A stretch of 64,000 nucleotides of DNA from Azophilus sp965221755 (GTDB lineage: Bacteria; Pseudomonadota; Gammaproteobacteria; Pseudomonadales; Azotimanducaceae): positions 1,984,001 through 2,048,000 of the forward strand of contig OZ244921.1 in assembly GCA_965221755.1 (NCBI GenBank), in the 5' to 3' direction. Made by a program: the position numbers and the translations under genes. Of this stretch, positions 32,990 through 41,665 are shown piece by piece (the stretch's first letter is position 1; each line of letters starts with the position of its first letter). Under the pieces are notes generated by a model. It did no database searches, was not told the DNA's origin, and worked only from the letters and a program-made list of their open reading frames with translations.

Positions 32990-33403
32990 CCTGTGGAAAA
33001 GTCGCTGTGCGCGGCCCGAGGCGGCCGTTCGGAAATTCTGGACGAGAAAGACATCACGCCTGACTTTGTCCTCGTTGGCTTGCCACCAATATGAGGGAGG
33101 GTATGTTGGAGTGCATCTCCATTCCCAATGGCGGCACTCCCTGCCGCCGGCCTTGGGAGGGGCCGATCCACGCCGAAACGCCGTTTCCGGTGCCTCCGCC
33201 CGCAACGCTTGACCTCATCCGCCAGAAGCGCACCGTCCAAGTACACCATTGCCAGATGTCGGAGTGCAAGCCGCTCTGGCTCGTGTCGCCATACGGAAAA
33301 ACCGCGGGTGCGCTCAGGCATTCTCTGAGAACCCGGCCGTGAGTGATATTCGAGTCAACGCTCAAGCAGAGCCAACTCCCCGACCAGATTCCCGGCACGA
33401 AGA
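32990..33403. other. Insert region without supportable gene
   Basis: About 410 bases between rdgB and the PqqD-like remnant. An 83-codon frame on the plus strand (33091-33342) resembles nothing I know. The stretch probably belongs to the inserted segment that splits the rdgB-DUF4426 neighbourhood. Confidence 0.4.
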
Positions 33404-33601
33404 TCACCAAGCCGCTGGAATGGTGAAGGCCTTTCCGCCGTCCAAGCGTCGCTCCAGCGCCTGATTCAGGAAAGCCAGCAGGTCGCGCCCGCATTGGTCC
33501 GGGGCCACGTCGTATTCGCGCAGCAGGCTCCCGCAAAGTTCGGCCACGCGGCGACCGGGCTCCAGCAACTTCCCGATCCGGGCAGCGATCGGGGTTTCTT
33601 G
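33404..33601 (-). pseudogene. N-terminally truncated PqqD-like protein remnant
   Basis: A 65-codon frame, too short for ordinary ORF cut-offs and lacking a start codon, reads I-A-A-R-I-G-K-L-L-E-P-G-R-R-V-A-E-L-C, then L-L-R-E-Y-D-V-A-P-D-Q, then L-L-A-F-L-N-Q-A-L-E-R-R-L. This is the C-terminal two thirds of a PqqD-type domain, the small peptide-binding fold that presents precursor peptides to radical SAM enzymes. TAG (33602-33604) closes the frame directly upstream. No radical SAM or precursor gene is adjacent. Confidence 0.6.
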
Positions 33602-33615
33602 CTAAAGTGCCGAGC

Positions 33616-34950
33616 ATGGCACTGGTCGATGAAAACTACCGGGACGACTCCAAACTGCGCGAGCAAGATGCCGTCGATGCGGAGCGGTACCTGTCGATGC
33701 GGGACCGGGCACCGTCAAACGGGCGCGGCGTGCCCTTCTTTTCAGGACGCGAAGCGGAGATCGGCGCTTTCCGGGAGATGGCCAACAGCCTGTCGCAGGG
33801 CTTGGCCGCCAACGCTTCGATCGTCGTGCAGGGTCCGCCCGGCGTGGGCAAGAGCGCCCTGATGTGCCAGTTCATGGAGGAGATGCGGTCGCTGCCGCTG
33901 GCCGGGTGGCGGCGGTGGCTGCCCGTGCCGCTGTCCACGGGCGACGCGGAATCGCCGCCGGACATCGCCGACGCGATCGACGCGGCCATTGTCTCCCGGC
34001 TGGCGGCGGACCTGCTGGCGTCGGAATCCGCCGAGGCCACCCTCTTGGAAAGGCTCGGCGACTACTGGGGCAAGCTCGGGCCGGCGAGGGCGAGGGCGAG
34101 GGCGAGGGAGTTCCTGGACCGGGGCGGAAGCGTGCCGGGCTTCTCGCTGGGCGCCTCGCGCGAGGGGCCGCCGAAGTCCATCGCGCAGGCCGCCGCACGG
34201 CGTCCCGCCTGGCAGTCCTGGCAGGTCGTGCTCATGATCGACGAGGCGCAGGGCATCCGGCCCGGCGAGCATCATGCGGGGGCCGGGACCTTGAGCGCCC
34301 TGCACCAGGGCATCGTCAGGGCGCCGGTCTCATTCTGCGCCTTCGGCCTGCCCGGAACCTTGCTGGCCTTGGGCGATGTGGGCGTTTCCCGTCTGGCGGA
34401 CGGTCGGAGCATCCAGCTTCGGGGGCTCGACGACCGGGCCGCCGGGCAGACGGTCGACCGGTGCTTCAACGCCTTCGGCGTGCGCGGCGGCGCGGCTTGG
34501 CGCGAGGCGATTCTGGCCCGCGCCGCCAACTGGCCGCAGCATCTGGCCGTGTACCTCAACGCCGCCGTCCGCCAGCTTCGCGAGGCCAGCCCCGAGCGCA
34601 TGGACGCGGCGGATGCCGACCTCAAGGCCGTCATGCACGAGGGCGACAGGGCGCGCGCAAGGTACTGCGAGCAGCGCCTGGCGCGCTTGCGTCGCCACCA
34701 CGGCGGGTTCGAGAGGCTGGCCAAGGCGCTCGTCCCGGCGCTGCTGGAACGCGGCGGGAGCCTGCCCCACAGCGAGCTTTTCGACCTCGTGGAGGAACTC
34801 GGCCGACGAGCTTTCCCGCCGTCGGGCACGAACGCCACACAGTTCATCCGGGACGCCGAGCACAGCGGATTCCTAGCGCCCGCGGACGACGGAAACGCTT
34901 ACTTGATGCCCATCCCCTCGTTCGCCCGACACCTGCTCGGCGACGGGTAG
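33616..34950 (+). CDS. Orphan AAA+/Orc1-like ATPase with C-terminal winged-helix-like region
   Basis: A 444-residue protein. Walker A is G-P-P-G-V-G-K-S (about residues 73-80), preceded by F-F-S-G-R-E-A-E-I, the usual opening of AAA_16/Orc1-type ATPases. Walker B is V-V-L-M-I-D-E-A-Q (about 204-212). The last 110 residues look like helical and winged-helix modules. The product has no signal or membrane helix and no recognisable effector domain. It is unrelated in function to its neighbours, being inserted between rdgB and the DUF4426 gene. The ATG at 33616 is preceded by an in-frame GTG at 33607. It belongs to the same broad class as the deleted ATPase at 21870. Confidence 0.75.
   Translation: MALVDENYRDDSKLREQDAVDAERYLSMRDRAPSNGRGVPFFSGREAEIGAFREMANSLSQGLAANASIVVQGPPGVGKSALMCQFMEEMRSLPLAGWRRWLPVPLSTGDAESPPDIADAIDAAIVSRLAADLLASESAEATLLERLGDYWGKLGPARARARAREFLDRGGSVPGFSLGASREGPPKSIAQAAARRPAWQSWQVVLMIDEAQGIRPGEHHAGAGTLSALHQGIVRAPVSFCAFGLPGTLLALGDVGVSRLADGRSIQLRGLDDRAAGQTVDRCFNAFGVRGGAAWREAILARAANWPQHLAVYLNAAVRQLREASPERMDAADADLKAVMHEGDRARARYCEQRLARLRRHHGGFERLAKALVPALLERGGSLPHSELFDLVEELGRRAFPPSGTNATQFIRDAEHSGFLAPADDGNAYLMPIPSFARHLLGDG
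34083..34106 (+). repeat. Four tandem GGCGAG hexamers inside the ATPase gene
   Basis: Perfect hexanucleotide repeat coding for alternating Ala-Arg. Unit loss or gain would keep the frame and change linker length between Walker A and Walker B. Confidence 0.85.
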
Positions 34951-34980
34951 GCGACCGGCTCCTTCCTCAAGGAAGGTGCG

Positions 34981-35406
34981 CTACTCCTCGGCATAGAGGC
35001 GCTGCTGAAAGTTCAGGCTGAACGGGCTGGCGTCCGTCGGCGTGATGGTCAGCGAAAAGCGCAGCACCTCCTGGTCCGAGTGGCGGACTTCGGCGAGGTA
35101 GTACACCGCATCGCCCTCGCGCACTTCCCTGAACGTCAAGGGCGAGACTTGGCCGAGCAGGTTCTTGGCGTGGCCGACGATGGCGCAGGCGGCGCCCCTG
35201 CCCGACTCGCCGAGCACCGAGATGTTGACGACGGCCAGCCCCGGCCCCCGGCGCAGGCCGTATTGCTGGGCGAGGCTGGCTTGCAGGAAGGTGCTCGGAA
35301 AGACGATGTAGTGCGCCTCGAAACCGCCAAACCGCTGCATCTGCTCGCCCGCTGCGATGCCGGGCAGCAGGAGCAGCGCCCAAGCCAGGCTCCTCAGCGA
35401 CCGCAT
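34981..35406 (-). CDS. DUF4426 periplasmic protein
   Basis: A 141-residue protein with a cleavable signal (L-A-W-A-L-L-L-L-P-G-I-A-A-G) and the DUF4426 body (Q-R-F-G-G-F-E-A-H-Y-I-V-F-P-S-T-F-L near the start, F-S-L-N-F-Q-Q-R-L-Y near the end). Function is unknown; the family sits beside metW in many gammaproteobacteria, as here, where it overlaps metW by 13 bases. Confidence 0.88.
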   Translation of the reverse strand: MRSLRSLAWALLLLPGIAAGEQMQRFGGFEAHYIVFPSTFLQASLAQQYGLRRGPGLAVVNISVLGESGRGAACAIVGHAKNLLGQVSPLTFREVREGDAVYYLAEVRHSDQEVLRFSLTITPTDASPFSLNFQQRLYAEE

Positions 35407-35999
35407 GACGGCCTGCCCAAGCGGTAGAAGGCGATGGCGCCGAAGAGATTGGGCATCAGGCTCATCAACGGGCGGTTGCGATGGTCGGCGCCGGCCACGA
35501 AGCGCTGGATGATGCGCAGTCCCTTGTCCCGCACCAGCCGCTCGAAGTCCTTGACGGTGCACAGGTGAATGTTGGGCGTGTCGTGCCAATCGTGGGGCAG
35601 ATGCCGGGCCATGGGCATGCGGCCCCTGAGGAGCAGGTGCCAGCGGCTGCGCCAGTGGCCGAAGTTCGGGAAGGTGACGATGCATTCCTGGCCGATGCGC
35701 AGCATTTCGTCAAGCGTCAGCGTCGGCATCCGCACCGACTGCAGGGTCTCGGTCATCACCACCATGTCGAAGCTGTCGTCCGGAAAGTTGGACAGGCCTT
35801 GGTCGAGGTTCTGCTCGATCACGTTCACGCCCTTGCCCACGCAGATGGCGATGTTGTCCGGGTCCACGTCCAAGCCGTAGCCGTTGACCTGCTTTTCGGC
35901 CCGCAGCGCCGCCAGCAACTCGCCTTCGCCGCAGCCGAGGTCGAGCACCCGCGCGCCGGGCTTGATCAGGTCGGCAATGATCTTCAGGTCAGGACGCAT
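35394..35999 (-). CDS. metW: Methionine biosynthesis protein MetW
   Basis: Methyltransferase-fold protein of 201 residues, needed with MetX for homoserine acylation in proteobacteria. The SAM-like loop is V-L-D-L-G-C-G-E-G-E, and H-W-R-S-R-W-H-L-L and T-P-N-I-H-L-C-T are family blocks. ATG 35999 overlaps the metX stop by 11 bases. No methyl transfer is known for it; it probably partners MetX. Confidence 0.95.
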   Translation of the reverse strand: MRPDLKIIADLIKPGARVLDLGCGEGELLAALRAEKQVNGYGLDVDPDNIAICVGKGVNVIEQNLDQGLSNFPDDSFDMVVMTETLQSVRMPTLTLDEMLRIGQECIVTFPNFGHWRSRWHLLLRGRMPMARHLPHDWHDTPNIHLCTVKDFERLVRDKGLRIIQRFVAGADHRNRPLMSLMPNLFGAIAFYRLGRPSCGR

Positions 36000-37155
36000 C
36001 GGCGCTCCCCGCCTCGGCGGCGGCCAAGCGATCCATGTAGGCCTTGAGGACGCCGATGTAGCGCGGCAGCGGCAGCAGGAAGGAGTCGTGGCCATGCGCG
36101 GAGTCGATGACGGCGCTGACCACGTTTTTGCCGGCCGCGATCAGCGCATCGACAATCTCCTTGGAGCGCGCCGCCGAGAAGCGCCAATCGGTGGAGAACG
36201 AGAGCACCAGAAAGTCGGACTGAGCCCGCTTGAGCGCGGCCACCAGGTCGCCGCCGCACTCGCCCGCGGGATCAAAGAGGTCCAATGCGCGGGTCATCAG
36301 CAAGTAGGTGTTGGCGTCAAAGCGCCGGGCAAAGCTTCGCCCTTGATGGCGCAGGTAGCTTTCCACCTGAAACTCCACGCCGCGGGCCGTGCTGACATTG
36401 CCGGACTTCAGCTCGCGGCCGAACTTCTGCCCCATGCCGGAATCGGACAGGTAGGTGACGTGGCCGATCATCCGCGCCAGGCCAAGGCCCTGTTCCGGGT
36501 TGGCATTGGCTGAGCCAAAGCGCCCGTCCAAGTAATTCGGGTCCGCCGTGATGGCTTGGCGGGCGATTTCGTTGAAGGCGATGTTCTGCGCGGAGAGCTT
36601 GGCGGCACTGGCAATCAGCACCGCGGCGCCCACGCGAGCCGGCTCGTCAATGGCCCACTGCATGGCCTGCATGCCGCCAAGGCTGCCGCCCACCACCGCC
36701 GCGAAACGCTTGATGCCCAGATGGTCGGCCAGCAGGGCTTGGCTGCGCACCCAGTCCTTGACGGTCACGGCGGGGAAGGCGGGGCCAAAGACCTCGCCCG
36801 TCGCCGGATTCACGGTGGCGGGCCCGGTGCTGCCGTGGCAGCCGCCGAGGTTGTTGGGCGAGACGACGAAGAAGCGGTCGGTGTCCATCGCCTTGCCGGG
36901 GCCGATGCAGGCGTCCCACCAGCCGGGCTTGGCATCGTCCTCGGCATGGTAGCCGGCCGCGTGGTGGTTGCCGGACAGCGCATGGCAAATCAGCACCGCG
37001 TTGCTGCGGGCGGCGTTGAGCTGGCCGTAGGTCTCGAAGACCAGCTCGAAGCCGTCCAGGGATTCGCCGCACTGCAGCGCGAACTCGCCGGGAAAGCGCA
37101 GGCGCTGCGGGACGACGATGCCTAGGCTGCCTTCGTGTGCGAAGTCTCTGGCCAT
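35989..37155 (-). CDS. metX: Homoserine O-acyltransferase
   Basis: Alpha/beta hydrolase that acylates homoserine at the first committed step of methionine synthesis. The 388-residue product has the nucleophile elbow G-G-S-L-G-G-M-Q, the aspartate in S-F-S-T-D-W-R-F and the histidine in S-A-H-G-H-D-S-F, plus the N-N-L-G-G-C-H-G-S-T-G-P signature. Whether acetyl- or succinyl-CoA is used cannot be told; gammaproteobacterial MetX paired with MetW often uses succinyl-CoA. ATG 37155 is in the spacer after yggT. Confidence 0.94.
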   Translation of the reverse strand: MARDFAHEGSLGIVVPQRLRFPGEFALQCGESLDGFELVFETYGQLNAARSNAVLICHALSGNHHAAGYHAEDDAKPGWWDACIGPGKAMDTDRFFVVSPNNLGGCHGSTGPATVNPATGEVFGPAFPAVTVKDWVRSQALLADHLGIKRFAAVVGGSLGGMQAMQWAIDEPARVGAAVLIASAAKLSAQNIAFNEIARQAITADPNYLDGRFGSANANPEQGLGLARMIGHVTYLSDSGMGQKFGRELKSGNVSTARGVEFQVESYLRHQGRSFARRFDANTYLLMTRALDLFDPAGECGGDLVAALKRAQSDFLVLSFSTDWRFSAARSKEIVDALIAAGKNVVSAVIDSAHGHDSFLLPLPRYIGVLKAYMDRLAAAEAGSADAS

Positions 37156-37180
37156 GCTCGGTGCGGTTCGGGGAAAAGGC

Positions 37181-37732
37181 TTAAAACACCGCGTCGAAGA
37201 GTTGCGGCAGGACGTTCTGCAGGATGCCCAGCAGGAAGATGACGAGAATGGGCGAGAGGTCCAAGCCCCCCAGCGGCGGGATGACGCGCCGCGCCGGCGC
37301 CAGGATCGGTTCGGTGATTTGCTGCAGCAGCTGCAGCGCCGGATGGTAGCGCCCTTGGGCGAGGAAGCTGGCGATGACGACGATGAGGATGCTCCACCAG
37401 AATAGGTCCAGGAAGCGCAGGAGGACGTGCAGCAGGCTGCCGGTGATGATCGGCAGCGGACCGCCGCCCATCGATCCGGCCAGCAGGCCAAGGGTGAAGA
37501 CCATCAGCCCTGCCGTCACCCAAGCGGCCGCGAAGGCGGCCAAGTCCAGGTTCCGGTAGGCCGGCAGCACGGCTCGCAGCGGCCGCAGGACCGGGTCCGT
37601 GACCCTGACGATGCCTTGGGAGACGGGGTTGTAGAAGTCGGCTTGGCAGGCCTGCAGCAGGAAGCGCGCCATGAAGCCAAAGCAGACTATCTCCAGCAGA
37701 AACTGGACAACGAAGTAGAGCAAGCTGTTCAT
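37181..37732 (-). CDS. yggT: YggT family membrane protein
   Basis: A 183-residue integral membrane protein with two tandem YggT domains, each with a helix pair and the P-(L/I)-x-P-x-R motif (P-V-L-R-P-L-R-A-V-L-P and P-I-L-A-P-A-R-R-V-I-P-P). In E. coli YggT has been linked to osmotic and potassium-related phenotypes. The ATG overlaps the proC stop by four bases. Confidence 0.92.
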   Translation of the reverse strand: MNSLLYFVVQFLLEIVCFGFMARFLLQACQADFYNPVSQGIVRVTDPVLRPLRAVLPAYRNLDLAAFAAAWVTAGLMVFTLGLLAGSMGGGPLPIITGSLLHVLLRFLDLFWWSILIVVIASFLAQGRYHPALQLLQQITEPILAPARRVIPPLGGLDLSPILVIFLLGILQNVLPQLFDAVF

Positions 37733-38544
37733 GGGGCTTGGAACGCCTGGGCAAGTTCCTTGGACCGCCCGCAGGCAGCGCCTATGGCCTCGACCAGGGC
37801 GCGCTCCACCTGACGATGGCTTAGGACGTTGAGCGCAGCCTGCGTGGTGCCGCCGGGGGAGGTCACCCGGCGGCGCAGTTCGGCAGGCGACTGCGTCCCT
37901 TGCCGCGCCATGAGCGCCGCGCCAAAGGCCGTCTCAACGGTCAGGGTTGCGGCTAGGCCGTCGGGAAGCCCAAGCCCGCGGCCAGCCGCGATCATTGCCT
38001 CCATCAAGTGGAGGAAATAGGCCGGACCGCTGCCTGAAACCGCCGTGACCGCGTCGAGCAGCGCCTCGTCCGCCACCCAAACCGTCTTGCCGACCGCCGC
38101 CAGGACGCGCTCGGCGAGGGCGCGCTGCCGCTCGCTGGCGGCGGCGTTCGCGCACAGCGCCGTGATCCCCGCGCGCAACAGTGCCGGGGTGTTGGGCATG
38201 GCGCGCACGATGGGCTGATCCGCCGAGGCGGCGGCGGCGATGCCGGCGATGGGGACGCCGGCGCAAATGGACACCAGCAGCCGATCCGTCGATACCCGAA
38301 GGCCGCGCAACACCGCTGGCAGCGCCTGCGGCTTCACCGCCAGCACCACCACGTCGGCCCGGTCAACGGCATCCTGATTGCGCTCGACGGCGCTCGCGCC
38401 CAAGCTGGCGACAGCCTCGCGGCAGCCGGGGTCCGGGTCGCTCGCCGTCAGGCGGCCCGCTTCGTGGCCGGCATCGATCAGCCCGCGCAACAGGCACTGG
38501 GCCATGTTGCCGCCGCCGATGAAACTGATTTGTGGACGGTCCAA
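37729..38544 (-). CDS. proC: Pyrroline-5-carboxylate reductase
   Basis: Last step of proline synthesis. The 271-residue product has the Rossmann motif F-I-G-G-G-N-M-A, V-V-L-A-V-K-P-Q, R-A-M-P-N-T-P-A and the C-terminal signature (S-G-S-G-P-A-Y, then T-S-P-G-G-T-T). The start is probably TTG 38544, preceded by a purine-rich GGAAGCGGAA; longer versions would place low-complexity residues before the first strand. It is the first gene of the leftward proC-yggT-metX-metW-DUF4426 unit. Confidence 0.94.
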   Translation of the reverse strand: MDRPQISFIGGGNMAQCLLRGLIDAGHEAGRLTASDPDPGCREAVASLGASAVERNQDAVDRADVVVLAVKPQALPAVLRGLRVSTDRLLVSICAGVPIAGIAAAASADQPIVRAMPNTPALLRAGITALCANAAASERQRALAERVLAAVGKTVWVADEALLDAVTAVSGSGPAYFLHLMEAMIAAGRGLGLPDGLAATLTVETAFGAALMARQGTQSPAELRRRVTSPGGTTQAALNVLSHRQVERALVEAIGAACGRSKELAQAFQAP

Positions 38545-38644
38545 ATTCCGCTTCCGTTCGCCGCTTGGTTTTCGCTGGTCGATGCTTGATGGCGACCAAG
38601 ACGACATTCTGCCCTTGTTCGGCCCGGAGGTTAAGCGGGAATTG

Positions 38645-38752
38645 CGCGGGCTTAGGAAACATTTCGGAACCGGGCCCACGCAACGGGTGCGTGGTTTCGC
38701 GCCGGCGAAGCCACAACGGACCGAAGGTCCGCCGCGACCGTCAGGTCGCGCG
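38645..38752 (-). repeat. Dispersed palindromic repeat, diverged copy between yggS and proC
   Basis: Shows the family architecture with altered arms: an outer piece similar to CGGGCTCAGGAAACAT, a hairpin GTGGTTTCGC-gccg-GCGAAGCCAC, a small hairpin CGGACCGAAGGTCCG and the closing CGCGACCGTCAGGTCGCG. The interval 38545-38849 holds nothing else that I can see. Confidence 0.7.
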
Positions 38753-38849
38753 GCAGCCGCAGTTCAAGACCGCCAACGTGGGCTGCGGCCCAGCTTGATT
38801 CGCATCGGCCGGCAATCCAGCTTGGCGCGAATCCAACCGAGCCACCGCC

Positions 38850-39524
38850 CTAACGCGGTCCGAAAATCGCGGTGCCCACCCGAACTTGAGTCGCCCCGGC
38901 GGCGATGGCGGCTTCCAGGTCGCCGCTCATGCCCATGGACAGCACATCCCAGCCGTCACCGCCCCGACCGGCCAAGCCCTCAAACAGGGCGCCCGCCCGC
39001 CGGTAGCTTGATTGCGCATCCCCGGCCCTTGCCAACACCGCCATCAACCCCCTTAGCCGCAGTCCGTCCAGGCCGCGCACGGCATCAACCAGCTCGCCGG
39101 CCGCATCCGGCGCCACGCCGCCCTTGGCGGGATCGTCATCGATGTTGACCTGCACCAGCACGTTCAGCGGCGGGCCGCCGGCCCGGTGCCCGGCCAAGCG
39201 GCGAGCGATCTTGAAGCGGTCCACCGTATGCACCCAGTCGAAGCGGCGGGCGATCAGGGCGGTCTTGTTGGACTGAACCCGGCCGATGAAATGCCAGTGC
39301 AGCGGCAGGCCGGCCAAGGCCTGGATCTTGGCGACGGCTTCCTGGGCGTAGTTTTCGCCGAAGTCGAGCTGCCCGGCACGGTGCGCTTCGGCAATGGCGG
39401 CGGCGGGCTTGGTCTTGGAGACGGCGATCAGGGCGACGCTCTCCGAGGTGCGTCCATGCGCGCGGGCGGCGCGGGCAATGCGTTCGCGCACCGCGTCAAG
39501 ATTGCTGGAAATGCCGTTGGCCAA
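38850..39524 (-). CDS. yggS: PLP homeostasis protein (YggS/PROSC family)
   Basis: Single-domain alanine-racemase-fold protein that binds PLP and buffers its level. The lysine lies in I-A-V-S-K-T-K-P; F-G-E-N-Y-A-Q-E and the H-F-I-G-R-V-Q-S-N-K motif are characteristic, as is S-M-G-M-S-G-D-L-E-A-A-I near the end. TTG 39524 gives 225 residues and aligns the N-terminus with E. coli YggS; another TTG lies at 39536. The promoter region is shared with divergent pilT. Confidence 0.93.
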   Translation of the reverse strand: MANGISSNLDAVRERIARAARAHGRTSESVALIAVSKTKPAAAIAEAHRAGQLDFGENYAQEAVAKIQALAGLPLHWHFIGRVQSNKTALIARRFDWVHTVDRFKIARRLAGHRAGGPPLNVLVQVNIDDDPAKGGVAPDAAGELVDAVRGLDGLRLRGLMAVLARAGDAQSSYRRAGALFEGLAGRGGDGWDVLSMGMSGDLEAAIAAGATQVRVGTAIFGPR

Positions 39525-39655
39525 ACGAACCGCCAATGTCTTACGGGCGTGTGGGAGGCAACGTACAGATTTTGGCTTGTCAATACAAAACAATGGGCCT
39601 TCTCCGGAGCGGGCCAACGGCCCGCATCGGACCGCGGACGAAAAGGACAGCGAAC

Positions 39656-40690
39656 ATGGATTTGGAAGCGTTGCTGAAGTTGGCCGTCGAACGGGCGGCC
39701 TCGGACCTGCACGTCAGCGCCGGACTGCCGCCCATGGCGCGCCTGGACGGCGACCTGCACCCCCTCGACGGAGCGCCGCTTGTCGGCGGCGAGGTACACG
39801 AAGCCGTCACGGCGTTGATGAGCGAGGCGCAGCGGCAAGCCTTTGCCGGCGGCGTGGAAGCGGACTTCGCCATCGAGCTGCCCGGCGTCTCGCGCTTCCG
39901 GGTCAACGCCTTCCACCATCGCCGGGGGCCGGCGGCCGCCTTCCGCGCCGTTCCCTCTGAGGTGCCGAGCCTAGGTGGCCTGGGGTTCGGCGAGGTCTTC
40001 CAACGGCTTTGCCGAGCGCCTCGGGGGCTGGTACTGGTCACCGGTGCCACCGGATCCGGCAAAAGCACCACCTTGGCCGCGATGATCGACTTCATCAACA
40101 CCGAGCGCCGCTCCCACATTCTGACCATCGAGGATCCGATAGAGTTCGTCCACCCGGCCAGGAACTGCTTGGTCCACCAACGCGAGGCGCACCGCCACAC
40201 GCCGGGCTTTGCCGAGGCGCTGCGGGCGGCGCTGCGGGAGGATCCGGACATCATCATGGTGGGCGAGATGCGCGACCGGGAGACGATCAGCCTGGCGCTG
40301 ACCGCCGCCGAGACCGGGCACTTGGTGTTCGGCACCCTGCACACCCCCTCGGCCGCCGGGACCGTCAACCGGGTGGTGGACGTGTTTCCCGCTGGCGAGA
40401 AGAGCCTGGTGCGCTCAATGCTCGCCGAATCCCTGCAGGCCGTCATCGCCCAAACGCTCATCAAGCGGCAGGGCGGCGGCCGGATCGCCGCCCACGAAAT
40501 CATGGTCGGCACCAGCGCGGTGCGTCACTTGGTGCGGGAGGACAAGATCGCCCAACTCTACTCGGCCATGCAGTCCGGCCGCGCCGCCGGCATGCAGACC
40601 CTGGACCAGCACCTGCGCCAACTCGTGGACGCCGGCTTGATCAGCCGTGAGGCGGCGGCGCGCAGCGCCCGGGATGGCGGTGGGTTTTAG
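39656..40690 (+). CDS. pilT: Type IV pilus retraction ATPase PilT
   Basis: Hexameric motor that retracts type IV pili. The 344-residue product has Walker A G-A-T-G-S-G-K-S-T, the Asp box (L-T-I-E-D-P-I-E-F), Walker B with D-P-D-I-I-M-V-G-E-M and the His box (A-E-T-G-H-L-V-F-G-T-L-H-T). AGGACAG precedes ATG 39656. The C-terminal A-I-R-N-L-I-R-E motif of many PilT proteins is not obvious; A-V-R-H-L-V-R-E is in its place. Its 3' end overlaps convergent ruvX by four bases. Confidence 0.94.
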   Translation: MDLEALLKLAVERAASDLHVSAGLPPMARLDGDLHPLDGAPLVGGEVHEAVTALMSEAQRQAFAGGVEADFAIELPGVSRFRVNAFHHRRGPAAAFRAVPSEVPSLGGLGFGEVFQRLCRAPRGLVLVTGATGSGKSTTLAAMIDFINTERRSHILTIEDPIEFVHPARNCLVHQREAHRHTPGFAEALRAALREDPDIIMVGEMRDRETISLALTAAETGHLVFGTLHTPSAAGTVNRVVDVFPAGEKSLVRSMLAESLQAVIAQTLIKRQGGGRIAAHEIMVGTSAVRHLVREDKIAQLYSAMQSGRAAGMQTLDQHLRQLVDAGLISREAAARSARDGGGF

Positions 40691-41070
40691 CCATGCAACC
40701 AAGTTTCCGCGATCAGGGCGGCGGCGACCGAGTGGCCGTCACCGTCCGGCTGCAGGCGTTTCGCCTCCCGGGTGGTCAGGCGTTCGTCGATCAGCTCGAC
40801 CGGTTGCGCATGGCGGTTGCGCAGGACGGCGGCGAAGCGCTGCGCCCGCTCGGCCATCTCGCTGAGGGTGCCGTCCATGTTCAGCGGCAGGCCCACCAGC
40901 AGGCGGTGCGGTCGCCATTCGCTGATGGCGGCGTCGAGCAGGCGCCAGTCCGGGACGCCGTCGCGGGCGGCGATGGCGCCTAGGGGGGTGGCGGTGCGGG
41001 AGACGGTTTGGCCGATGGCGAGGCCGAAGCGCTTGAGGCCGAAATCGACGGCCAGCACCGCTTCAGGCAT
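40687..41070 (-). CDS. ruvX: Holliday junction resolvase-like protein YqgF/RuvX
   Basis: RNase H-fold nuclease family protein of 127 residues, linked to 16S rRNA 5' maturation and putative junction resolution. It begins V-L-A-V-D-F-G-L-K-R-F-G-L-A-I-G and shows V-G-L-P-L-N-M-D-G and the late I-D-E-R-L-T-T segment with its catalytic acidic residues. ATG 41070 overlaps the yqgE stop by eight bases. Confidence 0.93.
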   Translation of the reverse strand: MPEAVLAVDFGLKRFGLAIGQTVSRTATPLGAIAARDGVPDWRLLDAAISEWRPHRLLVGLPLNMDGTLSEMAERAQRFAAVLRNRHAQPVELIDERLTTREAKRLQPDGDGHSVAAALIAETWLHG

Positions 41071-41611
41071 CGCCCATTTGGCCGGACATGAGGCGAAAAT
41101 CGAAGCCGAGCAGTCGGGCGGCCGCGTCAATGCGGTTCTCGAACGGCACGTCGAAGAGAATCTCGTTGTTGGCCGGACAGGTCAGCCAGGCGCTGTCCGC
41201 CAACTCCCGCTCGAGTTGCTGCGGCCCCCAGCCCGCGTAGCCCAGGGCGATGAGGTAATGGTACGGCCCCCGATCGTCGGCGATGGCGGCCAGCACCTCC
41301 CGGCTGGTGGTCAGCCGCAAGCCGTGGCCGATGTCCTTGGATGCGTTGAAGCCCCCGTCGTCGGAGTGCATGACGAAGCCCTGCTCCGGCGACACCGGCC
41401 CGCCCTCGAGCACCGGCGCGGCCGCCAAGGCGGATGAGCCGCTGAACCCGGTTTGCTCCATCAGGTCGCCCACCGAAAGCGCCATGGGGCGGTTGACCAT
41501 GAGCCCCATTGCGCCCTCTTCGCTGTGCTCGCACAAATAGGTGAGGGTGTTGCCGAAGTAGCTGCCGCTCTGGTTGGGCATGGCAATGAGAAAATGGTTC
41601 TTCAGGTCCAT
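41063..41611 (-). CDS. yqgE: YqgE/AlgH family protein (UPF0301)
   Basis: A 182-residue DUF179 protein, including H-F-L-I-A-M-P at the start, L-M-V-N-R-P and G-G-P-V, the family blocks, and A-L-G-Y-A-G-W near the end. In Pseudomonas the homologue AlgH has been linked to alginate regulation; the biochemical role is unknown. It precedes ruvX in one leftward unit, as in most gammaproteobacteria. Confidence 0.93.
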   Translation of the reverse strand: MDLKNHFLIAMPNQSGSYFGNTLTYLCEHSEEGAMGLMVNRPMALSVGDLMEQTGFSGSSALAAAPVLEGGPVSPEQGFVMHSDDGGFNASKDIGHGLRLTTSREVLAAIADDRGPYHYLIALGYAGWGPQQLERELADSAWLTCPANNEILFDVPFENRIDAAARLLGFDFRLMSGQMGDA

Positions 41612-41665
41612 CGAGCGCTCCGGTTTGCAGCGGTGATTTTCTCAGTTTCGGCACTTCCAGTACAG

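Noticed and set aside
33091..33342. 83-codon plus-strand frame
   Set aside because: No family resemblance and no convincing ribosome site; kept only as part of the insert region.
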